64,000 nucleotides of DNA from Streptacidiphilus rugosus AM-16. GTDB lineage: Bacteria; Actinomycetota; Actinomycetes; Streptomycetales; Streptomycetaceae. The stretch is taken from contig NZ_JQMJ01000003.1 of assembly GCF_000744655.1 (NCBI RefSeq), positions 806,001 through 870,000 of the forward strand. Reading direction: 5' to 3'. Within the stretch, counting starts at the first letter, position 1; each line of letters begins with the position of its first letter. The notes under the pieces were generated by a model. That model was not told the DNA's origin and did no database searches. It worked only from the letters and a program-made list of their open reading frames with translations. This document shows positions 16,952 through 27,900 of this stretch, one piece after another. A program made the position numbers and the translations under genes.

Positions 16952-17713
16952 ATGACGGAGTCCCGGGGCCTGGTCCTGGTCGTCGAGGACGAGCGGCACA
17001 TCGCCGACGTCCAGCGGCTCTATCTGGCCCGCGAGGGTTACGGCGTGCACGTGGAGAGCGACGGGGCCGCCGGGCTGGCGGCGGTCCGGCGGATGCGCCC
17101 GGTGGCGATCGTGCTGGACATCGGCCTGCCTGGACTGGACGGCCTGGAGTTCTGCCGGACCCTGCGCGAGGCGGGGGACTGGACGCCGGTGCTGCTGGTG
17201 ACCGCGCGGGGCGAGGAGGCGGACCGGATCCTCGGTCTGGAGCTGGGGGCGGACGACTACCTCACCAAGCCGTTCTCGCCGCGGGAGCTGGTCGTGCGGC
17301 TCAAGACCGTGCTGCGCCGGGCGGCGGGCCCGCCGGAGCAGCCCGTCGGCCGCCTCGGTCGGCTCAGCGTGGACGCGGCGGCCCGCACGGTGCTCCGCGA
17401 CGGCGAGCCGGTGGAGCTGACCGCCACCGAGTTCAACCTCCTCGCCCACCTGCTGCAGCGCCCCGGCCAGGTCTTCACCCGGGAGCAGCTGCTCGCCCAG
17501 GTCTGGGGCTACGCGGGCTATCGGGACACCCGGATGGTGGACGTCTTCGTCTCCCAGCTCCGGTCCAAGCTCGGCGACGCCAGCCCGATCCGCACCGTGC
17601 GCGGCGTCGGCTACAGCGCGAAGGACCCGGGAGTGGGCGAGCCCGGCGCGAAGGCTCCCGGTACGGGCGCCGGCACCGGCACCGGCCATGGCTCCGAGGA
17701 CCCCGGAGCATGA
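16952..17713 (+). CDS. OmpR/PhoB-family response regulator
   Basis: A 253-residue regulator with a receiver domain (acidic pocket VVEDE, phosphorylated D56 in VLDIGLPG, T in LLVTARG, K in LTKPFSPRELV) and a winged-helix output domain (VELTATEFNLLAHLLQRPGQ, then MVDVFVSQLRSKLG and IRTVRGVGYS). The C-terminal Gly/Ala tail is disordered. The ATG is preceded by GAGAGAGG. Its stop overlaps the histidine kinase start (ATGA). Shared upstream motifs suggest it controls itself and the downstream MMPL operon. Confidence 0.95.
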   Translation: MTESRGLVLVVEDERHIADVQRLYLAREGYGVHVESDGAAGLAAVRRMRPVAIVLDIGLPGLDGLEFCRTLREAGDWTPVLLVTARGEEADRILGLELGADDYLTKPFSPRELVVRLKTVLRRAAGPPEQPVGRLGRLSVDAAARTVLRDGEPVELTATEFNLLAHLLQRPGQVFTREQLLAQVWGYAGYRDTRMVDVFVSQLRSKLGDASPIRTVRGVGYSAKDPGVGEPGAKAPGTGAGTGTGHGSEDPGA

Positions 17714-19095
17714 CGGCGGCCGAGGGCGCCGGGCGTCGGCGCGGTTCGCTCGCGCGCAACATCGTCGCGCTGACCACGCTCGTGGCCGCCCTGGCGGTCG
17801 CGCTCACCGGGCTGGTGGCCTGGCAGACCGCCGCGCACGGCGCCGAGCAGCGCGAACGCGACCAGCTCGCGCGGCACGCCAAGGTGCTGAGCAGTCTGCC
17901 CGCCCTCTCGGGGGTGATCTTCGCCGGCGGCCAGCTGCTGGGCGGGCCGAACGGCACGCAGCTGGCGGTCATCGCCGCGGACGGCACCGTCACGGGAACG
18001 GCCGGACCGGCCGTCGACACGACCTCCAGGGCGGAGCTGCTCGCGGGGCGGCCCGTCTCGGGGACCGGTCTGCTGGCCGGTCAGAAGGTGCTGCTGGTGG
18101 GCGAGCCCGGCGTGCGGGGCGGGGCCGTCGTGCTGACCGAGCCCTACACGATCGTCAGCGACGACGTGGACCGGATCAGACGCAACACCCTGCTGCCGCT
18201 GCTCGTCGGCATGCTCGGAGCCGGCCTCGCCGGCGCGCTGCTGGCCCGGAGGACCGCCCGGCCGCTGGTCTCGGCCGCCGGGGTCGCGCACCGTCTCGCG
18301 GCAGGGGAACGCGGCGTCCGGGCACCGGTCGACGGCCCGCGTGAGGCCGCCGAGATCGGACGGGCGCTGAACGTGCTGGAGGAAGCCCTGGCCCACAGCG
18401 AGGACCGGCAACGGCGGTTCCTGCTCTCGGTCTCGCACGAGCTGCGGACCCCGCTGACCGCCCTCCAGGGCTACGCCGAGGCGCTCGCCGACGGACTGGT
18501 CGAACCGGACCGGCTGCCCGAGGTCGGCGGGATCCTGGCGGGGGAGACCCGCCGACTGGACCGCTTCCTCGCCGACCTGCTGGACCTGGCCCGGCTGGAG
18601 GCCGACGACTTCCGCCTCGAACCTGCCCCCACCGATCTTGCCGCGCTGGTCGGCGAGGCGGCGGCGTTCTGGACCGGCCCGTGCGAACGGCAGGGCGTCG
18701 AGCTGCGGTTCGAGGAACCCGGGCAGCCGGTCGTCGTCACGACCGACGCCTTCCGGGTGCGCCAGCTGATCGACGGCCTGGTCCAGAACGCGCTGCGGGT
18801 CACTCCTGCCGACGCGCCGCTCGTGCTCGCCGTCCGGCCCGCCCCGGACGGCGGCGCGGAACTCCAGGTCCGCGACGGCGGACCAGGGCTCACCGAGGCG
18901 GACGTCGCGGTGGCCTTCGACAGTGGTGTGCTGACCGAGCGTTACCGGGGAACCCGCACGGTCGGCAGCGGTCTCGGCCTGGCCATCGCCCACCGCCTCT
19001 CCGGCCGCCTCGGCGGCGTCATCACCGCCCACGGGCACGGCCCCGAAGGCGGCGCCGCCTTCACCGTCACCCTGCCGCCCGCGCCGACCACCTGA
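17710..19095 (+). CDS. Sensor histidine kinase
   Basis: A 461-residue membrane kinase: helix 1 at about 19-42, an extracytoplasmic sensor of about 110 residues, helix 2 (LLPLLVGMLGAGLAGALLA), HAMP, a HisKA dimerisation domain with the phospho-acceptor H243 in SVSHELRTPL, and an ATPase domain. In the ATPase domain the N-box reads LVQNALRVTP, the G1 box RDGGPGL and the G2 box VGSGLGLAIAH. It pairs with the overlapping response regulator. The sensor has no recognisable ligand domain; the downstream exporter and DUF2993 gene point to an envelope lipid or antibiotic stress signal. Confidence 0.94.
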   Translation: MTAAEGAGRRRGSLARNIVALTTLVAALAVALTGLVAWQTAAHGAEQRERDQLARHAKVLSSLPALSGVIFAGGQLLGGPNGTQLAVIAADGTVTGTAGPAVDTTSRAELLAGRPVSGTGLLAGQKVLLVGEPGVRGGAVVLTEPYTIVSDDVDRIRRNTLLPLLVGMLGAGLAGALLARRTARPLVSAAGVAHRLAAGERGVRAPVDGPREAAEIGRALNVLEEALAHSEDRQRRFLLSVSHELRTPLTALQGYAEALADGLVEPDRLPEVGGILAGETRRLDRFLADLLDLARLEADDFRLEPAPTDLAALVGEAAAFWTGPCERQGVELRFEEPGQPVVVTTDAFRVRQLIDGLVQNALRVTPADAPLVLAVRPAPDGGAELQVRDGGPGLTEADVAVAFDSGVLTERYRGTRTVGSGLGLAIAHRLSGRLGGVITAHGHGPEGGAAFTVTLPPAPTT

Positions 19096-19162
19096 CAGCT
19101 GCGCGCCGGGTCGCACCGTCAGGGGCACGACGCTCCGCCGCTGTGCGGCCTGCCGAACGCGC

Positions 19163-19186
19163 GCCCGTACACTCCCCGAACAATCC
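19163..19186 (-). promoter_or_regulatory. Second copy of the two-component system motif, upstream of MMPL
   Basis: On the minus strand GGATTGTTCGGG-GAGT-GTACGGGC, matching 20 of 24 positions of the site at 16854-16877. It ends 41 bp before the MMPL ATG, where a -35 or activator region would be, with TTACAC (about 19200) a possible -10. Confidence 0.65.
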
Positions 19187-19227
19187 GCCAACGCCGTCCT
19201 TACACCCGTGCCCCAGAGTCAGCGCTC

Positions 19228-21456
19228 ATGAACACCGCATCGGGCGCCGTCCGCGGCCCAGGGCTCCTGCACCGTCTCGGTCGCTGGTGCGCCCGGCACA
19301 GCCTGCGCGTCGTCGCCGCCTGGCTCGTGCTGCTCGTCGGACTCGGCGTGGCCGACGCCCGCTGGGGCGGCGACTTCGTCGACAGCTTCTCACTGCCAGG
19401 CACCAGCACCCAGACCGGCACCGACCTGCTCAAGGCCCACGGCGGCCCGACCTTGTCGGGGACCGCGGCACCGATCGTGATCAGGTCCGGCCAGGGTTCG
19501 CTCGCCGAACACCGGGCGGCCGTCGACGCCGCCGTGGACAAGCTCGCGCACCTGCCGAACGTCCTGTCCGCGAGCAGTCCGCTCACCACCGGGGCGGTGT
19601 CCGCCTCCGGCGACATCGGGCAGATCGCCGTCCACTTCAGCAGCAACCCGGCGAGTTTCCCCCACTCCTACATCGCCCAGGTCGACGCCGCCGTCGCGCC
19701 GCTCCGCGCCGACCACGTGACCGTCGAGTACGGCGACCCGCTCGGACAGCTCGCCGCCCCCAAGTCCGCCGACCGGACCTCGGAGGCGATCGGCCTGGCC
19801 GTCGCCGTACTGGTGCTGCTGATCGGCTTCGGCAGCGTCGCCGCGGCCGGGCTGCCGCTGGTGACCGCGATCCTCGGGCTCGCGGTCGGCATCGGCGGAC
19901 TCGGCCTGCTGGCCGCGCACGTCAGCTTCGGGCAGGCCGCGCCGACACTCGCCGCGATGATGGGCCTGGGCGTGGGCATCGACTACGCGCTCTTCCTGAC
20001 CACCCGCCACCGCGCCCTGCTGGAGGACGGCCTCGAACCCGCAGAGGCGGTCGGCCGCACCGTGGCCACCAGCGGCCGGGCCGTCCTCGTCGCCGCGGCG
20101 ACGGTGGCGATGGCGCTCGCCGGACTCTACGTCTCCGGCATGAGCTTCATCGGCACGCTCGGCGTCGCCGCCGGCCTCACCGTCGTCGTGGCGGCCGCCG
20201 CCTCCCTCACCCTCACCCCCGCGCTGCTGGGCCTGCTCGGCCGCCGCATCGACCGCCTCCGCGTCCGCACGCCGGTCGCCGAGCCCACCGGCGACGGCGA
20301 CCTCTGGCACCGCTGGGCCGCGACCGTCGGGCGGCGGCCGTGGCTCCATCTGACCGCCGGTCTGCTGCTGCTCGGCATCCTGGCCGTCCCCGCCGCCTCG
20401 CTGCGGCTCGGCCACATCGACGCGGGCGCGCAGCCCACCAGCAGCACCGATCGGCATGCGTACGACCTGATCACCGAGGGTTTCGGCCCCGGCGCCAACG
20501 GCCCGATCACCGTGGTCGCCCAGCTCGACAGCGACCTGGCCGCTGACCAGACGCAACGTCAGACACTCGCCGACACCCTGCGGCAGGACCTCGCGGCCGT
20601 GCCCGGCGTCGCCTCGGTGACGCCGCCGAAGACCAGCCCCGACGACGACCTGCTGATCGCCACGGTCACCCCGACCACCGGCCCGCAGGACCAGGCAACC
20701 GCCACCCTGCTGCACACCCTGCAGAACGACGCGGTACCGCACGCGCTCTCCGGCAGCGGCGCGGTCGGCTTCGTCACCGGTGTCACCGCGGCAGGGCAGA
20801 CCTTCACGGACACGCTGGTGTCCAAGCTGCCGCTGATCATCGGCGTGGTCGTGGCCGCGGCGTTCCTGCTGCTGCTCACCGTCTTCCGCAGTCCGCTGGT
20901 CGCACTGAAGGCCGCGCTGCTGAACCTGCTCTCCATCGGGGCGGCCTACGGCGTGGTCGTCGCGGTCTTCCAGTGGGGTTGGGGCGGCTCGTTCCTGGGC
21001 GTCGCCGAGAAGGTCCCCGTCGAGTCCTACGTGCCGATGATGATGTTCGCGATCGTCTTCGGACTCTCGATGGACTACGAGGTCTTCCTGCTCGCCCGGA
21101 TCCGCGAGGCGTGGTTGCACGGCGGCGACAACGGCGCCTCCGTCGCCACCGGCCTGGCGGCCACCGCGCGCGTCATCACCTGTGCGGCGCTCATCATGAC
21201 CAGTGTCTTCCTGGCCTTCATGCTGTCGACGAACGTCGTGGTGAAGATGCTCGCGCTGGGGTTGGGGGTGAGCGTGATCATCGACGCCACGGTCGTCCGG
21301 CTGCTGCTCGTCCCGGCGACGATGTACCTGCTCGGGAACGCCAACTGGTGGATCCCGGCCTGGCTGGACCGGCTCCTGCCGCACCTCGACCCGGAAGGCA
21401 CCGCGGGAGAGGCCCCCTCGTCCGCCGCGGAGCTCGCCGGGCAGGGGCAGCGATGA
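19228..21456 (+). CDS. MMPL-family RND transporter
   Basis: A 742-residue resistance-nodulation-division exporter with 12 membrane helices in two halves. Each half has a periplasmic porter domain after the first helix and an MMPL core: IGLAVAVLVLLIGFGSVAAAG with MMGLGVGIDYALFLTTRHR in half one, and MMMFAIVFGLSMDYEVFLLARIREAW in half two. The paired GxxxDY motifs in helices 4 and 10 carry the proton-relay Asp/Tyr. Such proteins export lipids or drugs. It is followed by an overlapping DUF2993 gene and preceded by the two-component system with a shared motif. Confidence 0.95.
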   Translation: MNTASGAVRGPGLLHRLGRWCARHSLRVVAAWLVLLVGLGVADARWGGDFVDSFSLPGTSTQTGTDLLKAHGGPTLSGTAAPIVIRSGQGSLAEHRAAVDAAVDKLAHLPNVLSASSPLTTGAVSASGDIGQIAVHFSSNPASFPHSYIAQVDAAVAPLRADHVTVEYGDPLGQLAAPKSADRTSEAIGLAVAVLVLLIGFGSVAAAGLPLVTAILGLAVGIGGLGLLAAHVSFGQAAPTLAAMMGLGVGIDYALFLTTRHRALLEDGLEPAEAVGRTVATSGRAVLVAAATVAMALAGLYVSGMSFIGTLGVAAGLTVVVAAAASLTLTPALLGLLGRRIDRLRVRTPVAEPTGDGDLWHRWAATVGRRPWLHLTAGLLLLGILAVPAASLRLGHIDAGAQPTSSTDRHAYDLITEGFGPGANGPITVVAQLDSDLAADQTQRQTLADTLRQDLAAVPGVASVTPPKTSPDDDLLIATVTPTTGPQDQATATLLHTLQNDAVPHALSGSGAVGFVTGVTAAGQTFTDTLVSKLPLIIGVVVAAAFLLLLTVFRSPLVALKAALLNLLSIGAAYGVVVAVFQWGWGGSFLGVAEKVPVESYVPMMMFAIVFGLSMDYEVFLLARIREAWLHGGDNGASVATGLAATARVITCAALIMTSVFLAFMLSTNVVVKMLALGLGVSVIIDATVVRLLLVPATMYLLGNANWWIPAWLDRLLPHLDPEGTAGEAPSSAAELAGQGQR

Positions 21457-22157
21457 GCGGCCGCTTCGCCAGGACGCGGGCCTCGCTGCGCCGGCGCCGC
21501 GCGATCGTCGTCACCGTGTGCGCGGTGTTCGTGATCACGGCCGTCAGCGGGGAACTGGCCGCCCGTCAGCTGATCCGGGACCGGATCGCGGGCTCGGCCC
21601 ATGCGCTGGGCGGGGACCTGACCGTCGGGGAGGGTGGTGACCTCGCCCTGTGGGACCTGGTCAGTCAGAACATCGCCCGTCTCGATCTGAGCAGCGACGA
21701 CGCGACCCTCGGCCCGCTCTCCCATGTGGCCGTCCGGGCGAGCCTGGACGACATCCGCCTCGGCGGCGCCCGGCCGACGGTCGGCAGCACGCACGCCCGG
21801 GTCACCGTGTCCACCGACTCGATCACCGAGGCGATCCGGAGCGCCGCACCCACGGTGTCGGTCTCCTCGGTGACCGGCGAACCGTCGAACGGGACGATCC
21901 TGGTGGCTGTCGGTCCCGGCGGTATCGGGCAGCTGACGCTGCATCCGCAGGTCAAGGACGGCAGGTTCACGCTGGCGGTGGCAGGACTGACCGTCTTCGG
22001 CCGTCCGGTCCGGACGACCGGCCTCGGCGGCGCCGCGCTGGGGTCGGGACCGCAGCCGGCGTACCCGCTCGGCCTGCACGCCACCGCGGTGACCGTCCGG
22101 CCGGACGCCCTGCTGATCGATCTGACCGGCGGCGCCGCCACCCTGTCCGCCGCCTGA
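21453..22157 (+). CDS. DUF2993 (LmeA-like) secreted/membrane-anchored protein
   Basis: A 234-residue protein with an N-terminal signal-anchor (AIVVTVCAVFVITAVSGEL after RRRR) and a beta-rich outer domain (VAVRASLDDIRLGG, VAVGPGGIGQLTLHPQV, ATAVTVRPDALLIDL) typical of DUF2993. The mycobacterial member LmeA binds phospholipid and helps lipomannan elongation. The ATG overlaps the MMPL stop by 4 bp. Together they suggest movement of a lipid or lipid-linked molecule across the envelope. Confidence 0.85.
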   Translation: MSGRFARTRASLRRRRAIVVTVCAVFVITAVSGELAARQLIRDRIAGSAHALGGDLTVGEGGDLALWDLVSQNIARLDLSSDDATLGPLSHVAVRASLDDIRLGGARPTVGSTHARVTVSTDSITEAIRSAAPTVSVSSVTGEPSNGTILVAVGPGGIGQLTLHPQVKDGRFTLAVAGLTVFGRPVRTTGLGGAALGSGPQPAYPLGLHATAVTVRPDALLIDLTGGAATLSAA

Positions 22158-22201
22158 GGGTGCGATCGCCGACGGGCGCGCCTCCGGGCCCGGAAGCACG
22201 C

Positions 22202-22231
22202 GGCGCGCGCACCTGATGGGGTGCGCGCGCC
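22202..22231. terminator. Strong hairpin after the MMPL/DUF2993 operon
   Basis: A perfect 12-bp stem, GGCGCGCGCACC at 22202-22213 and its complement at 22220-22231, with a 6-nt loop TGATGG. It starts 45 bp after the DUF2993 stop. Confidence 0.8.
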
Positions 22232-22337
22232 GAGCGTCGCCGGTGTGGAGGCCCCGAGCCCGCCCTCGTCGTCGCGGATCTGCACGCGGTGATGTGCTGT
22301 TCCCTGTGCACGGTCACGTGTACGGAGTGCTGAGCTG

Positions 22338-22360
22338 CGGTGTGACCAGGGGATTCGAAC
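22338..22360 (-). other. tRNA T-arm-like remnant
   Basis: The minus strand reads GCGGGGGTTCGAATCCCC followed by TGGTCACA, which is a good tRNA T-arm (stem GGGG/CCCC, loop TTCGAAT). No matching acceptor 5' strand, D-arm or anticodon arm occurs in the next 80 bases, so this is only a 3' piece, possibly a relic attachment site. The rest of 22158-22478 holds the terminator and nothing else recognisable. Confidence 0.5.
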
Positions 22361-22478
22361 CCCCGCGCTGCTCTCCACGCGCCAGGAAAGGGGCCGGATT
22401 GACCGCCGGCCCGCGGTCTGTGCACGCCTCCGCGACGACTACCTGCTCCACACCGGACAGTTGAGTCCTGCCGGAGGG

Positions 22479-22949
22479 TCAGTCCAGCAGGTCGACCTCC
22501 CAGTTGGTGCGCTGGATGGCCACGTCCGTCTCGCGGATCTCGCGGGCCAGCACGTCCGCCTTGGCGCGCAGCTCCGCGACCGGCAGCGCGGAGAGCATCC
22601 TCAGCTCGGACCGCAGTTGGCGACCCATCCCGCGCTGGTCCCGGCCCGCGGCCGCGTCCGCCGCCGCGGTCACCACCGCGTGCCGAAGTCGCAGCACGTC
22701 CCGGCGGGCGAGAGCGTCGGTGAGCGTGCCGCCGCCGACCATCCGCGCGCTCGCGTTGGTCCGGTTGATCCTGCGGATCAGCGACTCGAGGTCGTCGAGT
22801 ACGGCGTCCGCGTCGCCGAGGAGTTCCGCCGCGTTCTCCGCAGGCTCCTCCCCCTCCTGGAACCGGGCACTCGCCACGGTCCGGGCCCGCAACTGCTCGA
22901 CGTGTCGGGTCGCGTCCGCGCGCTGTGCCAGCGCTTCCGCCAGCTTCAC
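22479..22949 (-). CDS. DIP1984-family septicolysin-like protein
   Basis: About 156 residues, all-helical and rich in Arg/Glu/Ala: LAEALAQRADATRHVEQLRAR, DDLESLIRRINRTNAS, LTDALARRDVLRLRHAV, ELRAKADVLAREIRETDVAIQRTNWEVDLLD. The C-terminal DxxIQxxNW motif is characteristic of the DIP1984 family, a cytoplasmic protein of unknown function sometimes labelled septicolysin. The GTG at 22949 follows GGAGGTG, so longer versions of the reading frame are rejected. It is read the same way as argG but upstream regions are separate. Confidence 0.85.
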   Translation of the reverse strand: MKLAEALAQRADATRHVEQLRARTVASARFQEGEEPAENAAELLGDADAVLDDLESLIRRINRTNASARMVGGGTLTDALARRDVLRLRHAVVTAAADAAAGRDQRGMGRQLRSELRMLSALPVAELRAKADVLAREIRETDVAIQRTNWEVDLLD

Positions 22950-23141
22950 CGCTCCCACCTCCGTTCTGGTCCGTCGTCGCGCCAGTATGCGGACCGGGGT
23001 GTCGGGGCCGCACCTGTTTTTCCAGGTCAGACAGGTGTGCCCGGCCGTGGGTACGGCCGGGCACAGGTCTGGCGGCATGCGGCGGAGCCCGGTGGGGTCC
23101 GGCGGCGTCCGGCTGACTCCGCCGGAGCGAGGCGGGACCGG

Positions 23142-24875
<1,734 letters not shown>

Positions 24876-24958
24876 TCACAACAGGTCTGGCGGAGCCGGA
24901 CCGCCCTGTGCCAGGCTCCGGCCCGACAGGGCGGCCGTGGAGCGGGCGGGGGAAACAG

Positions 24959-27319
24959 GTGCAGGGTGAACGCGAGCCGGAGTCCGTGGACGGGATCGGT
25001 CGGCGCACCTTCCTCGGCTACGTCCTCGCCGCCTCGACGCTCACCGTGGCGGCGTCGCTCGGCGAGGCGGGAGTCGCCCCCGCGCAGGCCACGGCGGCCG
25101 CGCTCACCACGACGACACCGGCCATGGCTCCGTCCGTGGTGCCGTCCCTGCCGGAACCGTCCGAGATCTACGACCTGAACGACATGCTCACGGACGCGGC
25201 GCTGCCCACCGCCGACCTGATCACCGTCCAGGTCGGCGCGGACGGCATCGCCACCCTCGCCCTGCCGCGAGCGGAGGTGGGGCAGGGCATCACCACCTCC
25301 TCCGCCATGCTGATCGCCGAGGAGTTGGACCTCCCGCTCGACCAGGTCAGGGTCACCCTGGCCGACGCGCGGCCCGAACTGCTCTTCAACCAGCTCACCG
25401 GGGCGTCCAACACCACGATCTCGACCTTCACCCCGATCCGGGTCGCCGCTGCGATCGCCCGGGGCCGGCTGCTCCAGGCCGCCGCCACCGCGCTCGGCGA
25501 GCCGCTCGCCGCACTGACGGTCAGCGCCGGAGTCATCACCGCGACCAGCGGAGCGAGCCTGACCTATGCCCAACTGGCCGTCCCGGCGGCTGCGGTGGCC
25601 ACGACCCAGGTGTCCGTGACGCTGAAGGCCCCGGCGCGGTTCGGCGTCATCGGCACACCGCAGAACCGCATCGACGCCCTGGACGCCGTCACCGGCCGCA
25701 AGCAGTTCGCCATGGACCTCTCCGTGCCCGGCGCCCTGCCGACCATGGTCTGCCGCCCGCCGACGATCAACGGGACGGTCCGATCGGTGCAGAACCTGGC
25801 CGCGGTGCGGGCGATGCCGGGGATCACCGACGTCGCCGTCGTCTCCACCGGGGTGGCCGTGCGCGGCGCAACGTTCGGGCAGTGCATCGACGCCGTCCGC
25901 GCGCTCCAGGTCGGCTGGGGGCCGGGCACCGAGGACAACGCCTCGGACGCGAGTGTCCTGGCGGAGCTGGCCGCCGCCGAACTGCCGCTGGTCGTCCCGC
26001 CGCTGCCGCTGCTCACCGAGGCCGTGGACGCGCGCTTCACCTTCCACTTCGCCAGCAACAGCGCCCTGGAGCCCAACTGCGCCATCGCCGACGTGCGGCC
26101 CGACTCGGCGGAGATCTGGGCCTCGCTCAAGTCGCCCGTCGTCGCCCAGGAGCACATCGCCGCGCAGCTCGGACTGCCCGTCTCCGCCGTCACCGTCCAC
26201 GTCACCCAGGGCGGCGGCTCCTTCGGCCGGAAGCTCTTCTTCGACGCCGCCAGGGAGGCCGCCGAGGTGTCGCAGGCGATGGGCAAGCCCGTCAAGCTGA
26301 TGTGGCACCGCACCGACGACTTCCGCCAGGGCCGCACCCACCCCATGGCGACCTCCAGGGTGCGCGCGACCTACTCGCTCGGCCAGGTGCTCAGCTACGA
26401 ACAGCGGCACACCTCCGTCGCTACCGACTTCAGCCACGGGCTCGGCGAGATCATCACCGCCATGGCCGCCAAGCTGCCGGTCGGAGACATCGGCTTCTCG
26501 GAGACCATCTTCGAGCTGACCCAGCAGACGCCCTACGAGTTCGGCGTCACCACGCAGTTGCTCAGCGAGGTCGACAAGGGCTTCAACACCGGCAGCATGC
26601 GCAACATCTACTCGCCGAACGTGCGCTGCGCCCAGGAGCTCGTCGTCGACCGGCTGGCCGCCGGCATGGGCCAGGACCCGTACCGGTTCCGGCGCGCCTT
26701 CCTGAAGGACGCGCGTGCCCGCGCCGTCCTCGACCAGGTGGCCCAGGCGGGGAACTGGGGGCGCACGATGGCGCCCGGTACGGCCCAGGGCATCGCACTG
26801 CACCCTGAGTACCACGGGTTCGTCGCCGTCCTCGCCGAGATCGACTGCACGGCGGCCACCACCGGCCGCACGATTCCCGACGCGTACACCGGACCGCGCG
26901 TCACCAAGGTGGTCTGCGCCGTCGACGTCGGGCTGGCCGTCAACCCGCGCGGCCTGGAGGCCCAGATGATGGGCGGCATCATGGACGGCATCGCGATCAC
27001 CCTCAGCGCCGGCCTCCACCTGCAGAACGGTGTCTTCCTGGAGGGCAGTTGGGACAACTACTTCTACACCCGCCAGTGGAACACCCCGCCCGAGCTGCAG
27101 GTCATCGTGATGCCGCCGACGACGGGGACGCCGGGCGGCGCCGGCGAGCTGGCCGTCGCGGGCGCGATGGCGGCCGTCGCCTGCGCCTACGGCCGGGCCA
27201 CCGGCACCATGCCGACCAGCTTCCCGATCAACCACGGGGGCCCGCTCGGCTTCACCCCGCTGCCCACGGTTCCGCCGATCCCCGCCTCGCCGACCGACGG
27301 CCTCAGCCGCGCCTACTGA
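24959..27319 (+). CDS. Molybdenum hydroxylase large subunit (aldehyde/xanthine/isoquinoline oxidoreductase type), Tat-exported
   Basis: A 786-residue protein with a twin-arginine signal (GRRTFLGYVLAASTLTVAASL) and a molybdopterin-binding dehydrogenase fold: LPRAEVGQGITTSSAMLIAE, FNQLTGASNTT, VTQGGGSFGRKLFFDAA, GSMRNIYSPN and PGGAGELAVAGA near the end. The GGAGE glutamate is the expected active-site base. The order beta-like subunit then 2Fe-2S subunit fits the isoquinoline 1-oxidoreductase (IorB) group. The GTG start follows GGGGGA. A 10-bp tandem repeat separates it from the Fe-S gene. Substrate unknown; periplasmic aldehyde or N-heterocycle oxidation is likely. Confidence 0.9.
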   Translation: MQGEREPESVDGIGRRTFLGYVLAASTLTVAASLGEAGVAPAQATAAALTTTTPAMAPSVVPSLPEPSEIYDLNDMLTDAALPTADLITVQVGADGIATLALPRAEVGQGITTSSAMLIAEELDLPLDQVRVTLADARPELLFNQLTGASNTTISTFTPIRVAAAIARGRLLQAAATALGEPLAALTVSAGVITATSGASLTYAQLAVPAAAVATTQVSVTLKAPARFGVIGTPQNRIDALDAVTGRKQFAMDLSVPGALPTMVCRPPTINGTVRSVQNLAAVRAMPGITDVAVVSTGVAVRGATFGQCIDAVRALQVGWGPGTEDNASDASVLAELAAAELPLVVPPLPLLTEAVDARFTFHFASNSALEPNCAIADVRPDSAEIWASLKSPVVAQEHIAAQLGLPVSAVTVHVTQGGGSFGRKLFFDAAREAAEVSQAMGKPVKLMWHRTDDFRQGRTHPMATSRVRATYSLGQVLSYEQRHTSVATDFSHGLGEIITAMAAKLPVGDIGFSETIFELTQQTPYEFGVTTQLLSEVDKGFNTGSMRNIYSPNVRCAQELVVDRLAAGMGQDPYRFRRAFLKDARARAVLDQVAQAGNWGRTMAPGTAQGIALHPEYHGFVAVLAEIDCTAATTGRTIPDAYTGPRVTKVVCAVDVGLAVNPRGLEAQMMGGIMDGIAITLSAGLHLQNGVFLEGSWDNYFYTRQWNTPPELQVIVMPPTTGTPGGAGELAVAGAMAAVACAYGRATGTMPTSFPINHGGPLGFTPLPTVPPIPASPTDGLSRAY

Positions 27320-27342
27320 GCCCCGCCCCGGTCGTCGTCGGC

Positions 27343-27372
27343 CGTCATCGCTCGTCATCGCACGTCATCGCA
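27343..27372 (+). repeat. 10-bp tandem repeat
   Basis: CGTCATCGCT, CGTCATCGCA, CGTCATCGCA follow each other just after the hydroxylase stop and before the ribosome site of the Fe-S subunit gene. Confidence 0.8.
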
Positions 27373-27392
27373 CGTCCCGAAGGAGCCACCCA

Positions 27393-27869
27393 GTGCCGCA
27401 GCACAGTTTCGTCCTGAACGGACGTCAGGTCACCGTCGACGTCGAGGACGACGTCCGGCTGCTCTGGGTGCTGCGTGACGTCCTCGGTGTCACCGGGCCC
27501 AAGTACGGCTGCGGGCTCGGGGTCTGCCAGGCCTGCACCAGCCACGTCAACGGCAAGGCGTTCAACCCGTGCAGCGTCCCGGTCTCCGACCTGCAGCCCA
27601 CCGACGAGATCACCACCATCGAGGGCCTTCCCGCGACCGTCGGCAAGGACCTCCACCCGATGCAGGAGGCCTGGCTGGAGTTCGACGTCGCCCAGTGCGG
27701 CTACTGCCAACCCGGCCAGATCATGGCCGCGGTCGCCAAGGTGCTCCAGGCCCGCGCCGCCGGCCATGAGATCGGCGACGCGGACCTGGACCAGATCCGC
27801 AACATCTGCCGCTGCGGCACGTACCACCGCATCCGCGAGGCGATCACCGCGGCGGCGAAGAACTTCTGA
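27393..27869 (+). CDS. (2Fe-2S)-binding subunit of the molybdenum hydroxylase
   Basis: A 158-residue IorA/CoxS-like protein. The plant-ferredoxin-type cluster is C-x4-C-x2-C (CGLGVCQAC) with a later Cys in NPCSV. The second cluster is QCGYCQPGQ and ICRCGTYHRI. It carries electrons from the molybdenum site. The GTG start follows GAAGGAG. It has no FAD subunit or XdhC maturation gene next to it, as is usual for the two-subunit isoquinoline oxidoreductase type, where a cytochrome accepts the electrons. Confidence 0.93.
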   Translation: MPQHSFVLNGRQVTVDVEDDVRLLWVLRDVLGVTGPKYGCGLGVCQACTSHVNGKAFNPCSVPVSDLQPTDEITTIEGLPATVGKDLHPMQEAWLEFDVAQCGYCQPGQIMAAVAKVLQARAAGHEIGDADLDQIRNICRCGTYHRIREAITAAAKNF

Positions 27870-27900
27870 CGTGCGCGGCCCCGTGCCTCCCCGCGCGCCC

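Noticed and set aside
19390-21384. 664-codon frame opposite the MMPL gene
   Set aside because: Low-complexity Gly/Arg/Asp/Gln composition; mirror of the exporter's codons.
22330-22420. Complete tRNA gene
   Set aside because: Only the T-arm is present; no acceptor 5' strand, D-arm or anticodon arm can be paired.
27343-27372. CRISPR array
   Set aside because: Three 10-bp tandem units without spacers; no array or cas genes in the window.
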